NCBI GenBank assembly: GCA_003215635.1
Contig: QCKC01000008.1
Span: 1-64,000, forward strand
Reading direction: 5' to 3'
Origin: Prochlorococcus sp. AG-409-J19
GTDB taxonomy: Bacteria; Cyanobacteriota; Cyanobacteriia; PCC-6307; Cyanobiaceae
Length of the DNA stretch: 64,000 bases
The notes under the pieces were generated by a model that had not been told where the DNA came from, ran no database searches, and saw only the letters and a list, made by a program, of their open reading frames with translations. This document shows positions 57,256 to 63,961 of this stretch, piece by piece. Each line of letters begins with the position of its first letter. Position 1 is the first letter of the stretch. Made by a program: the position numbers and the translations under genes.

Positions 57256-58212
57256 ATGAAATATAATCACCTGGGAGTTGCTTCGGCCCTTGCTAATTTA
57301 AGAGGAAGGGATTATTTATCTGTCACAGATTTTGACTCTGATCAGACATTGGCTTTGCTTGATTTAGCAAAACAACTAAAAACAGGAGAGCGTAGAATCG
57401 ATCTTGGTAATAGGGTTTTGGGATTAATCTTTTCTAAAGCTTCTACTCGAACAAGAGTGAGTTTTCAGGTTGCAATGGCTAGACTTGGCGGCCAGACTGT
57501 TGATTTAAACCCTCAGGTTACTCAGTTAGGTAGAGGTGAACCTTTAGAAGATACATCTCGAGTATTAAGTCGATTTTGTGACGTGATTGCGGTTAGAACC
57601 TTTGGACAAGAAGAATTGGAGAACTATGCACATTGGGCTTCTATCCCCGTCTTGAATGCGCTGACAGATTTAGAACATCCATGCCAGATTCTGGCTGATT
57701 TTTTGACAATTCAAGAATCATTTGGTGAATTATTGGGCAGGACACTTACCTATGTAGGTGATGGCAATAATGTTGCGCATTCATTGCTTCTTTGTGGGGC
57801 CTTGCTTGGAGTGAACGTAAAGGTTGCTTGCCCTAAAGGTTTTGAACCGGCTCCAGCTATTTTTCAACAAGCAAAATTAATTGCTTCAAGCAACACTTCT
57901 TTAGAGATAACCCACGACCCATTTTCCGCAGTTAAAGGCGCACAAGTTTTGTATACCGATGTTTGGGCTTCGATGGGTCAAGAGCAGGAGAAAATTTCTC
58001 GAGAGAAAGCTTTTAAAGGTTTTTGTATTGACGAGGAACTCCTTTCAGCTGCAGATCCGGGCGCAATAGTTCTTCATTGCCTTCCTGCTCATAGGGGTGA
58101 GGAGATAAGTGCTGAAGTTATGGAAAGGCACTCTCGTACCATTTTTGACCAAGCCGAAAATAGACTTCATGTTCAGCAAGCCCTTCTCGCTTCTGTTCTT
58201 GGAGGACTTTGA
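57256..58212 (+). CDS. argF: Ornithine carbamoyltransferase
   Basis: Converts ornithine and carbamoyl phosphate to citrulline. The carbamoyl-phosphate loop SKASTRTRVSFQVAMARLGG is at about residues 57-76, with NALTDLEHPCQILADFLTI, GDGNNVAHSLLLCGALLGVN, TDVWASMGQEQE (SMG loop) and VLHCLPAHRGEEIS (HCLP motif). 318 residues. It follows ftsH by 61 bp and precedes lexA by 55 bp on the same strand. argD is at 15.3 kb. Confidence 0.97.
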   Translation: MKYNHLGVASALANLRGRDYLSVTDFDSDQTLALLDLAKQLKTGERRIDLGNRVLGLIFSKASTRTRVSFQVAMARLGGQTVDLNPQVTQLGRGEPLEDTSRVLSRFCDVIAVRTFGQEELENYAHWASIPVLNALTDLEHPCQILADFLTIQESFGELLGRTLTYVGDGNNVAHSLLLCGALLGVNVKVACPKGFEPAPAIFQQAKLIASSNTSLEITHDPFSAVKGAQVLYTDVWASMGQEQEKISREKAFKGFCIDEELLSAADPGAIVLHCLPAHRGEEISAEVMERHSRTIFDQAENRLHVQQALLASVLGGL

Positions 58213-58236
58213 CCCTTGCCAGCTTCGCATTTGACA

Positions 58237-58250
58237 GGTACATATGTATT
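58237..58250 (+). promoter_or_regulatory. Probable LexA (SOS) box upstream of lexA
   Basis: GGTACATATGTATT at 58237-58250 matches the cyanobacterial LexA consensus RGTACNNNDGTWCB at all but one fixed position (T for C). It lies 17 bp before the lexA ATG and overlaps the end of a perfect TTGACA at 58231-58236 that could serve as a -35 element. Autoregulation is the usual arrangement for lexA. Confidence 0.6.
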
Positions 58251-58267
58251 GAAGGGATTTTCGTTTA

Positions 58268-58888
58268 ATGGTGTCTGAATCCTCTTTAGAAACGCTCACT
58301 CCAGCTCAGAATGAGCTTTATGAATGGTTGGCCGATTACATCGGAGCAAATAATCACAGTCCATCTATTCGTCAAATGATGGAAGCAATGGGCCTGCGTT
58401 CTCCTGCACCTATTCAAAGTCGACTTAGACATTTGCAAGAAAAGGGCTGGATAACCTGGAAGGAAGGTCAGGCTCGAACTCTTCAGCTTTTAGGAGATTT
58501 TGCTTCGGGTATTCCTGTGTTGGGGGCCGTTGCCGCTGGCGGTTTAATTGAGACATTTGATGACTTAAATGAACGCTTTGATATCTCTGAAATGCTTAAA
58601 AGGAGAGAAATATTTGCGTTAACTGTTAATGGTGACTCCATGGTTGACGCTCACATCGCAGATGGTGACGTGGTTCTCATGGAACCTGTTCATGAACCTT
58701 CTAGGCTTAGAGATGGAACAGTTGTGAGTGCGCTTGTTTTAGGAAGTGGAACAACCCTGAAGCATTTCCATAGGGAGGGCCCATTAGTGCGTCTTGTTGC
58801 CGCAAATGAATGCTATGAACCTATAGAGGTCCCGGCTGAGCAAGTTCAAGTTCAAGGAAAGCTTGTGGCAGTCTGGCGTCAAGTTTGA
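58268..58888 (+). CDS. lexA: LexA repressor
   Basis: SOS repressor with self-cleaving S24 domain. The N-terminal winged helix shows LYEWLADYIGANNHSPSIRQ and PIQSRLRHLQEKGWITW. The cleavage site is Ala90-Gly91 in GAVAAGGLIE; the catalytic Ser124 lies in NGDSMVDAHI and Lys165 in TTLKHFH. All are present, so it should be cleavable, unlike some cyanobacterial LexA proteins that lost these residues. 206 residues. ATG at 58268 behind a probable LexA box. Confidence 0.95.
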   Translation: MVSESSLETLTPAQNELYEWLADYIGANNHSPSIRQMMEAMGLRSPAPIQSRLRHLQEKGWITWKEGQARTLQLLGDFASGIPVLGAVAAGGLIETFDDLNERFDISEMLKRREIFALTVNGDSMVDAHIADGDVVLMEPVHEPSRLRDGTVVSALVLGSGTTLKHFHREGPLVRLVAANECYEPIEVPAEQVQVQGKLVAVWRQV

Positions 58889-58909
58889 GAATCATTCATT
58901 ATCTGAAGT

Positions 58910-59116
58910 TCACCAATCACGGTGATAATCTTGTTTCGTGATCGGCTCTTCCAGTCGTAAGTAAGGAATTCCGCTAAATGGGGGTTCTTCTTGCCAAGTT
59001 CGTCTTGGTAAGTAATAGTTCACCTGAGTTTCAGCAGTGTTCTCAGCTCTCGACCACGAACCTAAGATCCGATTCCATTCTCGATTTTTATGGACTGGCT
59101 CAAAATTCTGTACCAC
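58910..59116 (-). CDS. Small hypothetical protein convergent with lexA
   Basis: A 68-codon frame from GTG at 59116. It is rich in aromatic and charged residues (REWNRILGSWSRAENTAETQ, VNYYLPRRTWQEEPPFSGIP, YLRLEEPITKQDYHRDW), unlike a chance frame. No membrane segment. Stops 22 bp from the lexA stop. I do not recognise a named family. Confidence 0.55.
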   Translation of the reverse strand: MVQNFEPVHKNREWNRILGSWSRAENTAETQVNYYLPRRTWQEEPPFSGIPYLRLEEPITKQDYHRDW

Positions 59117-59280
59117 TCCTTTCGAGATGCCATGTGATTATTGATCTCTTTAGATCTGGACTTGACGCAAAACCTAACGCGATTTTGTCCTGTTAATCAT
59201 ATTCAGGCAATATCAAGCAAAATATGATTTTTACCAGAATCTCTCAGATCGCTTGATATCACTGCCAAATTTCATATACG

Positions 59281-59319
59281 GGGCCATAGCTCAGCTGGTA
59301 GAGCACCTGCATGGCATGG
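59281..59319 (+). pseudogene. Orphan 5' half of a tRNA-Ala (GGC) gene
   Basis: The first 39 nt read as a normal tRNA-Ala: acceptor GGGGCCA, D arm AGCTCAGCTGGTAGAGC and the 5' half of the anticodon arm CCTGCATGGC (anticodon GGC). The expected GCAGG that closes the anticodon stem is replaced by GGAGAGGCTGG, and no T arm or 3' acceptor follows. It cannot form a tRNA. Such a break is the mark of a tRNA-targeted insertion or rearrangement; accessory genes begin directly to the right. Confidence 0.85.
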
Positions 59320-59630
59320 AGAGGCTGGATTCCCCGAAAAGCATTGAAGTGACTGAGATATAAGCGAACAACAGAATGTAAACGGCGGGAAAGTCGGCGG
59401 GATTCTGATATCACCGCCTTTTTTATTGCTTCTATTGGTATGACTGGATTATAGCCTATTATTTGTTTATAATCGATAATAAATAAGAGGCCGCGTGGCG
59501 TACGACCTCTAGGCTGCACCGAACAATCTCATCGTAAAGACTTATCCGTTCCTATTTTACTTAAACTTGTTTATATTTGCCGAAAGGAATTAAACCCCAT
59601 TCCCTAATCATCTCAAGGGGGTTGCCTCTA
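59320..59630. other. Non-coding junction right of the tRNA remnant
   Basis: About 310 bp without a convincing gene. It holds a terminator at 59396-59425, a TATAAT at 59468-59473 that could be a -10 element, and a 5-bp stem AGAGG/CCTCT at 59486-59510 with a GC-rich loop. The two frames that follow start at 59631. An 86-codon - strand frame across the tRNA remnant looks like chance. Confidence 0.5.
59396..59425 (+). terminator. Rho-independent terminator after the tRNA-Ala remnant
   Basis: GGCGG at 59396-59400 pairs CCGCC at 59414-59418 around a 13-nt loop and is followed by six T. It would end a transcript starting at the tRNA remnant. Confidence 0.7.
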
Positions 59631-59885
59631 ATGTCTGATCTCAATGCCGCAATATCTTCTTCTTTTTTAGATCAAGAAGATATTGGAAATAAGGCTCTTC
59701 AGCTTGAATCAAGAATCAATAAAATCACTGGAGATGCATTGGTTCAAACCCTTGCTTCGATTCAGGAGAACCAGGCTTGGGAACTTATGCCCCAGCTCCT
59801 TGGTCAGTTTGCGGTAGCAATCCACTTCGCTCAAAAGGACTTACGTCTCTATTGCATTGATCTTGAATATGGGCCGAGCCAGTAA
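59631..59885 (+). CDS. Small accessory protein, unrecognised
   Basis: 84 residues from ATG at 59631: MSDLNAAISSSFLDQEDIGN, then LQLESRINKITGDALVQTLA and QLLGQFAVAIHFAQKDLRLY. Helical and soluble, without a known motif. A TTG at 59577 would extend it. Its stop overlaps the start of the next gene by 17 nt, so the two are probably made together. The pair lies just inside the tRNA-bordered region. Confidence 0.6.
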   Translation: MSDLNAAISSSFLDQEDIGNKALQLESRINKITGDALVQTLASIQENQAWELMPQLLGQFAVAIHFAQKDLRLYCIDLEYGPSQ

Positions 59886-60228
59886 ACACGAACTCAAAAA
59901 ACGTCAGGCTGAAGCTCTCCAAATGCTCAGTGACGGTTATGGCACTAGTGAGTCGGCGTCGCTTCTGTCTGACAAGTGGGGGGTGAGTCGGAAGACGGCA
60001 CTAAGGGCAATAAAAGCAGCTCACTTGGAAATGGTTGCTGACTTAGATGAGGTTGATAAGCACCATTTATTAAGCCGACTAATCAACCAAACCGAGCAAT
60101 CAATCAGAGGATCGATGAAGACCAAGAACTATGGAGCGGCACTCGCTGGGATCAAGTTGATGCATCAGATGGTGATTGAACCAGCGGCGGCATCGCCAAA
60201 GAGACGAACTTGGGTTAATCACTATTGA
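59869..60228 (+). CDS. HTH protein resembling phage terminase small subunits
   Basis: 119 residues from ATG at 59869 (MGRASKHELKKRQAEALQML). A helix-turn-helix is likely in ASLLSDKWGVSRKTALRAIK. The C-terminal half (SRLINQTEQSIRGSMKTKNY and GAALAGIKLMHQMVIEPAAA) resembles the helical oligomerisation region of small terminase-type proteins, where 'KNYAAALAGI' patterns recur. No large terminase follows, so this may be a regulator or a phage-derived remnant. Confidence 0.6.
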   Translation: MGRASKHELKKRQAEALQMLSDGYGTSESASLLSDKWGVSRKTALRAIKAAHLEMVADLDEVDKHHLLSRLINQTEQSIRGSMKTKNYGAALAGIKLMHQMVIEPAAASPKRRTWVNHY

Positions 60229-60255
60229 GTCTTCGGATGACCCACAATCAAATCC

Positions 60256-60531
60256 CTAGGAAGGACCCTTTACTTGAGGAAGTCTCAACAACGAAACACC
60301 TGTTAAAAGAAGCATCAAGGTAAATATGCCGATCAATGGTGAATATACGGACTGTAAATTAATCACTCCAAAATTCCCAGTGTGTAATTTAATTAACCAA
60401 AAAGCATCTATGCCAACTGTTAAAAGAATTGAATAGATCGATCCACTTAGAATTGTTAATAAGAGTGGAATGGCTAGAAAAAAAGCAATTCTCCTATGCC
60501 AAAAACGACTTACTGGTGAGGCTTCTCTCAT
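60256..60531 (-). CDS. Small PepSY-associated membrane protein
   Basis: 91 residues with two to three membrane helices: FWHRRIAFFLAIPLLLTILS, then GSIYSILLTVGIDAFWLIKL with HTGNFGVINLQSVYSPLIGI, and FTLMLLLTGVSLL. The HRR start, the LHTG in the loop and the closing TGVSLL match the short PepSY-TM proteins of cyanobacteria. Function unknown. It lies 2 bp downstream of the DUF3721 gene, so the two are one operon. Confidence 0.7.
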   Translation of the reverse strand: MREASPVSRFWHRRIAFFLAIPLLLTILSGSIYSILLTVGIDAFWLIKLHTGNFGVINLQSVYSPLIGIFTLMLLLTGVSLLRLPQVKGPS

Positions 60532-60533
60532 GT

Positions 60534-60734
60534 TTATCTTTCTCTAAGTGCTTTGTGTAGTTCTTTTTCATTAGCACAAGGCATCCAATAGTCTCCATTC
60601 TTGTGAATACCCTCGCATTGCAATTTAACTGACTGTTGTCGAGCTTCATTTTGGGTCTTGTAAATTCCTTTTAGATGAGCTTGAACAGGTGAAGCAAGCG
60701 CAAGTATTAACGGTGCAAGCAGTAAACGGCGCAT
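60534..60734 (-). CDS. Small secreted DUF3721-like protein
   Basis: 66 residues from ATG at 60734. A signal peptide (MRRLLLAPLILALASPVQAH) is followed by GIYKTQNEARQQSVKLQCEG and HKNGDYWMPCANEKELHKAL. Two Cys and the WMPC motif match the DUF3721 family found in marine cyanobacteria. The frame extends to 60779 but the upstream part would place residues before the signal peptide. Function unknown; two Cys may form a disulfide outside the cytosol. Confidence 0.72.
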   Translation of the reverse strand: MRRLLLAPLILALASPVQAHLKGIYKTQNEARQQSVKLQCEGIHKNGDYWMPCANEKELHKALRER

Positions 60735-60800
60735 AAAATAAGGAGGTCGACAGCGCAGTGCTTGGCACTCCATCGACATAAGCAGTCTTTTTCCAATCTA

Positions 60801-60884
60801 ATGAATATCACTGAAACGTCCCGAAAGGACGAGGTGATTACCGCTGCTTGTGAGTTGAGTGAATGGATTTTTCAAATTCCTTAG
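60801..60884 (+). CDS. Possible very small protein (27 aa)
   Basis: ATG at 60801 to TAG at 60882-60884 reads MNITETSRKDEVITAACELS then EWIFQIP. The amphipathic helix character is protein-like, and I associate similar starts with short conserved picocyanobacterial proteins that are longer, so this could be a truncated copy. No ribosome site is obvious. Its stop overlaps the end of the frameshifted - strand gene. Confidence 0.35.
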   Translation: MNITETSRKDEVITAACELSEWIFQIP

Positions 60885-61101
60885 ATTGAAGATTCAGCAT
60901 TTGACTGAACAACGCGTCGTGTAAGTTCATGCATGCCTTCAAGCTGGTTGTGAACAGCTAGTAATTGCTGTTTATATGTTCTGCATGCTTTAGTTTTGCT
61001 ATCAATTTTATTGCCTCTTCAATATTTACCTTGGCTTTTAGTAATGCATAACATTCTTTTGTACCTGCTTCTGATTCCATTCGTAAAAATAGCTCATCCA
61101 A
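60881..61101 (-). pseudogene. Small helical protein gene broken by a frameshift
   Basis: From TTG at 61101 (or ATG 61080) one frame reads MESEAGTKECYALLKAKVNI and EEAIKLIAK and then meets a stop at 60958-60960. The -1 frame continues from the same spot as TKACRTYKQQLLAVHNQLEG and MHELTRRVVQSNAESSI to TAA at 60881-60883. The switch point lies at a run of four A (T on +, 60994-60997); one extra A would restore a single frame of about 73 codons. Either a decayed gene, a sequence error or a frameshifted product. Confidence 0.6.
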
Positions 61102-61360
61102 CTAAACTAATTTTAAGCAATTAATCGGTCGATTATGTACTTATTTATACTGTTAAAGAAGATCTCTATGAAAGCTTTTAAATAATAAAAACTATTGGCT
61201 ATAATTTATACAGATTTGAAGCTTTTTGTAGCTATTGATATCACTCCAAACTAGAGAATGAACAAAAATCTGCCCAATCGATATGAAATGTATTTTTATA
61301 TACAGTGACTAATTAATTATTTGGATATCTTTTGATTATCCTTTCTTTTGGAGATTTCTT

Positions 61361-61486
61361 ATGACTGCTAAAGACCTGATGAGTGAGAAAGCTGAAAAAT
61401 ATAATGGATGGGCAGCAATGCTTGGGTTTCTAGTGGCAATTGGAACATATGCCACTACAGGGCAAATAGTTCCAGGCGTATTTTAA
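61361..61486 (+). CDS. hli: High-light-inducible protein (Hli), 41 aa
   Basis: Single-helix chlorophyll-binding-type protein made under light and other stress to protect the photosystems, in the thylakoid membrane. Begins MTAKDLMSEKAEKYNGWAAM, then LGFLVAIGTYATTGQIVPGV. The ENG-x-x-AM-x-GF core of Hli proteins is seen as EKYNGWAAMLGF, and the ending TTGQIVPGVF is typical. GGAG is 7 bases before the ATG at 61361. A strong terminator follows 7 bp after the stop, so it is a single-gene transcript. Short Hli proteins of this kind are often island- or phage-linked. Confidence 0.93.
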   Translation: MTAKDLMSEKAEKYNGWAAMLGFLVAIGTYATTGQIVPGVF

Positions 61487-61493
61487 TTACCTT

Positions 61494-61517
61494 TATAGGA
61501 GCCTTTTGGCTCCTATA
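61494..61517 (+). terminator. Terminator of the hli gene
   Basis: TATAGGAGCC at 61494-61503 pairs perfectly with GGCTCCTATA at 61508-61517 around TTTT. The 10-bp stem follows the hli stop by 7 bp. The T tract downstream is weak (AAATTCTTCTCTTT). Confidence 0.8.
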
Positions 61518-61556
61518 AATTCTTCTCTTTCAATCAATAGTCTCTATCAATTATTT

Positions 61557-61670
61557 ATGAATTCTCATGATGAGCAATGTTTTGTAGAATTAGAACCATA
61601 TGAATCTTGTTTGATAGCCAACGAGCTTGATCCGTATGAAAGTTTGATTGAAGTTCTTCCAAAGAAATAG
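61557..61670 (+). CDS. Possible small acidic protein with internal repeat (37 aa)
   Basis: ATG at 61557 to TAG at 61668-61670. It reads MNSHDEQCFVELEPYESCLI then ANELDPYESLIEVLPKK. The block EL(E/D)PYES-x-LI appears twice, 14 residues apart, suggesting a duplicated short motif. Acidic and soluble; no family recognised. Lies just after the hli terminator. Confidence 0.45.
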   Translation: MNSHDEQCFVELEPYESCLIANELDPYESLIEVLPKK

Positions 61671-61746
61671 ACATTAGAAATTGCGAGGCCTTCAAGATTC
61701 AAGGCTAGTCAAGAAAGCTTTTAGAAAATAATTGTGATTAAAATAT

Positions 61747-61929
61747 TTATATTTCATATTCTCTATTGTGAAGTTCAATCTCACGGCTCCAATAGTCATC
61801 GATTCTATTTTTTAGAGGCCGCATTATCGATGAAGTTATATAGCTATATCCTTGTGGAGGAGAATTTTTAAAATGCCCAACGATTGTTTGAACTCTATTT
61901 AGTTGTTTTGTACTGATGGGGCTTTTCAT
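61747..61929 (-). CDS. Small hypothetical protein (60 aa)
   Basis: ATG at 61929. It reads MKSPISTKQLNRVQTIVGHF, KNSPPQGYSYITSSIMRPLK and NRIDDYWSREIELHNREYEI. The mix of basic, aromatic and polar residues is protein-like, and the charged C-terminal helix is clear. No motif is recognised. Isolated on its strand. Confidence 0.5.
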   Translation of the reverse strand: MKSPISTKQLNRVQTIVGHFKNSPPQGYSYITSSIMRPLKNRIDDYWSREIELHNREYEI

Positions 61930-62078
61930 GTGAACTTGTATGAAGTGATTTAAACATACAAATTAATGAAGATACTTATTGTTCTTTTTGGTACATTTTC
62001 CATTAAAAGAGAGCTTTATATTGATAACCTAACTATATTCAGTCTCAATAAATACATAGTATTGGATTTAAGTATTCC

Positions 62079-62153
62079 CTAATACTTAAACAGTTCTTGA
62101 TTAATAACTGTTGAGGTTGAGATCCAATAACCTTTTGCACCTTTTTTGTCCAT
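62079..62153 (-). pseudogene. N-terminal fragment of a DUF1330-like gene
   Basis: From ATG at 62153 the frame reads MDKKGAKGYWISTSTVINQE, then LFKY and a TAG at 62079-62081. KGYWI-STSTV-x-x-x-E-x-F-x-x-Y matches the start of DUF1330 proteins, which are normally about 95 residues. Only 24 codons remain, so it is a truncated remnant. Confidence 0.5.
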
Positions 62154-62162
62154 AAGAAGAAG

Positions 62163-62552
62163 TTAGTCGAAAGCGTTGGGCATGTGCCCTCCATAAGGCT
62201 TTACTAAATAGTCATCAGCTCCTATCTCTAACCCCAGGACTCGATCAGATTCGTGGCCGCAATTGCTGATTAAAAGTATGGGGATGTTGTTGCTTTTTTC
62301 ACGTAACTCTTGACAGACTCCTAGCCCTTTTATATCTGGCAACTCGTGAGAGAGCACGACTAAATCAAAAGGATTTGAGATTTGACGATTATTTAGAGCG
62401 TTTAGAGCTTCCTTTCCTGTATTGCATGTCACAACCTTAAAGCCTACTTTTTTCAAACTGGTGATCGAGGCTTGACAGAGGTTAGTGTCAGTTTCAACTA
62501 GAAGAAGTCTAGGTTCTTTAATGTCTGAAGAAACGGAGGAGAGAGTCTTCAC
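62163..62552 (-). CDS. Stand-alone response-regulator receiver lacking the phospho-acceptor Asp
   Basis: 129 residues from GTG at 62552 (VKTLSSVSSDIKEPRLLLVE). The receiver fold is clear: RLLLVETDTNLCQASITSLK, FDLVVLSHELPDIKGLGVCQ, IPILLISNCGHESDRVLGLE and IGADDYLVKPYG. At the phosphorylation site the Asp is Ser (VVLSHELPD), while the Lys in VKPYG is kept. The DNA-binding domain is missing and the protein ends a few residues after VKPYG. A longer frame from ATG at 62618 exists, but the GTG overlaps the previous stop (GTGA), which favours the shorter form. Confidence 0.75.
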   Translation of the reverse strand: MKTLSSVSSDIKEPRLLLVETDTNLCQASITSLKKVGFKVVTCNTGKEALNALNNRQISNPFDLVVLSHELPDIKGLGVCQELREKSNNIPILLISNCGHESDRVLGLEIGADDYLVKPYGGHMPNAFD

Positions 62553-62737
62553 TTTTGAGTTCCAATCATTTCGGAATCGTGCATAATTTGACTGATTTGG
62601 ATGGCAAGAGAGCCCCATGTCAGCAAACCATCAACATTTCTTGATCTATCCTTAACCTTCTGGGACAGCTCTAGCACCTGAATTCTTAGCGAATGCCGGC
62701 TTTTAGGAGCTTCTTTTGCAAGCACTCTGTAAGCCAC
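62549..62737 (-). CDS. Small protein (62 aa) coupled to the receiver gene
   Basis: GTG at 62737 starts a frame that reads EAPKSRHSLRIQVLELSQKV and LAIQISQIMHDSEMIGTQK. Helical and soluble. It ends in TGA overlapping the GTG of the receiver gene by 4 nt, as coupled genes do. I do not recognise it. It is divergent from pstS, with 69 bp between their starts. Confidence 0.55.
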   Translation of the reverse strand: MAYRVLAKEAPKSRHSLRIQVLELSQKVKDRSRNVDGLLTWGSLAIQISQIMHDSEMIGTQK

Positions 62738-62749
62738 AAATCAAGATTA

Positions 62750-62764
62750 CTTGATCTTATCAAG
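62750..62764. promoter_or_regulatory. Inverted repeat in the divergent pstS promoter region
   Basis: CTTGAT and ATCAAG at 62750-62755 and 62759-62764 form a perfect 6-bp inverted repeat with a 3-nt spacer, followed by a T run. It lies 42 bp before the pstS ATG and just before the start of the divergent gene. It may be an operator; it does not match the direct-repeat Pho box expected upstream of pstS. Confidence 0.4.
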
Positions 62765-62806
62765 GTTTTTTGATTAGTGTATGAGGGCCGATTTCTTATC
62801 GCTTCC

Positions 62807-63808
62807 ATGACCTTCAAAAGGAAGGTGACTTCCGTCGTTTCTATTGCCACCCTTGGGGTTGGCATCGTTGCCTGTGGATCAACTGATTCAACCTCCGGTG
62901 TGCGCCTAAGTGGTGCTGGAGCATCTTTTCCCGCAAAGATCTACACCCGATGGTTCTCTGATCTAGCTAAATCTGGCGGGCCAAAGGTTAATTATCAAGC
63001 AGTTGGTTCGGGCTCTGGACGCAAAGCTTTTATTGATGAAACCGTGGATTTTGGTGCCTCGGATGATCCAATGAAAGCGAAAGACATCGCCAAAGTCACT
63101 CGAGGATTGGTTCAAATCCCAATGGTGGGAGGCACCATCGCCTTTGGCTACAACAAGCCAGATTGTGATCTCAAGTTGACTCAGAAGCAAGCAGTCAGGA
63201 TCGCAATGGGCAACATCAAAGACTGGAGTGAACTGGGTTGTCCTACTGAAAAACTCACTTGGGTCCATCGTTCTGATGGTTCAGGTACTACCAAAGCCTT
63301 CACCAATTCAATGCAAGCTTTCTCAAATGACTCCAGTGAATGGTCTCTAGGTACTGGAAAATCAGTTAAATGGCCTGCTGGAATTGGCGGCAAAGGGAAT
63401 GCTGGTGTGGCGGGTTATATCCGCAACACATCTGGTGCCATTGGCTATGTCAACCAGTCATATATCAAAGGTGTAGTCAAGGCTGCTGCTCTTCAAAACT
63501 TGTCTGGCGAGTATTTGAAGCCAACCACAGCTACAGGTGCTACCGCACTCAACGGCATTCGACTAGACCAAAACTTGGCTGGTCAAAATCCCAATCCAAC
63601 TGCAAAAGGTGCTTATCCAATTGCTACGTTGACCTGGGTCTTAGCCTATGAGACAGGTAATGGCTCTAAGACGGAAGCCATTAAAGAAGCTTTAAACTAC
63701 CTATTAAGCGATAAGGCTCAAAACAAAGCCCCTTCACTTGGCTTTGTTCCTCTGAAGGGTGACATCCTTAATAAAGCACGCGCTGCCGTAAATAGGATAG
63801 GAAACTGA
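62807..63808 (+). CDS. pstS: Phosphate ABC transporter substrate-binding lipoprotein
   Basis: Periplasmic phosphate receptor of the Pst transporter. The N-terminus MTFKRKVTSVVSIATLGVGI ends in the lipobox VAC-GS, so it is lipid-anchored after processing (lnt at 23.4 kb completes this). Phosphate-binding loops are GAGASFPAKIYTRWF, VGSGSGRKAFIDETVDFGAS (Ser and Asp ligands) and HRSDGSGTTKAFTNSM. ATG at 62807 is chosen over GTG at 62777 because it places the signal peptide at the start. 333 residues. No pstC/A/B is visible; a terminator follows. Confidence 0.95.
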   Translation: MTFKRKVTSVVSIATLGVGIVACGSTDSTSGVRLSGAGASFPAKIYTRWFSDLAKSGGPKVNYQAVGSGSGRKAFIDETVDFGASDDPMKAKDIAKVTRGLVQIPMVGGTIAFGYNKPDCDLKLTQKQAVRIAMGNIKDWSELGCPTEKLTWVHRSDGSGTTKAFTNSMQAFSNDSSEWSLGTGKSVKWPAGIGGKGNAGVAGYIRNTSGAIGYVNQSYIKGVVKAAALQNLSGEYLKPTTATGATALNGIRLDQNLAGQNPNPTAKGAYPIATLTWVLAYETGNGSKTEAIKEALNYLLSDKAQNKAPSLGFVPLKGDILNKARAAVNRIGN

Positions 63809-63856
63809 GTTTTAGGGTCAATTTAATAGGAGCTTTGATCAACTCCAAAATTTTTA

Positions 63857-63885
63857 AGAGGGGTATTTTTTAACCCCTCTTTTTA
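63857..63885 (+). terminator. Terminator of pstS
   Basis: AGAGGGGT at 63857-63864 pairs perfectly with ACCCCTCT at 63873-63880 around an 8-nt T-rich loop, then TTTTATT. It lies about 49 bp after the pstS stop, so pstS is probably transcribed alone. Confidence 0.93.
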
Positions 63886-63961
63886 TTGGCTATATAAAGA
63901 TTTGAAATCATTTAATTATAGACTTATAGCGAACTTCCTTTAAGCGATACAGGGTTAATTA

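Noticed and set aside
59281-59400. Two-piece tmRNA (ssrA)
   Set aside because: The start has a true D arm, which tmRNA lacks, and no recognisable tag reading frame follows. It is half of a tRNA-Ala.
59259-59519. 86-codon - strand frame across the tRNA remnant
   Set aside because: It covers the tRNA half and the terminator and has no protein-like pattern.
62553-62618. Longer start of the receiver protein from ATG 62618
   Set aside because: It overlaps 70 bp of a coding-like frame that ends in GTGA at the shorter start; the extra residues are not receiver-like.
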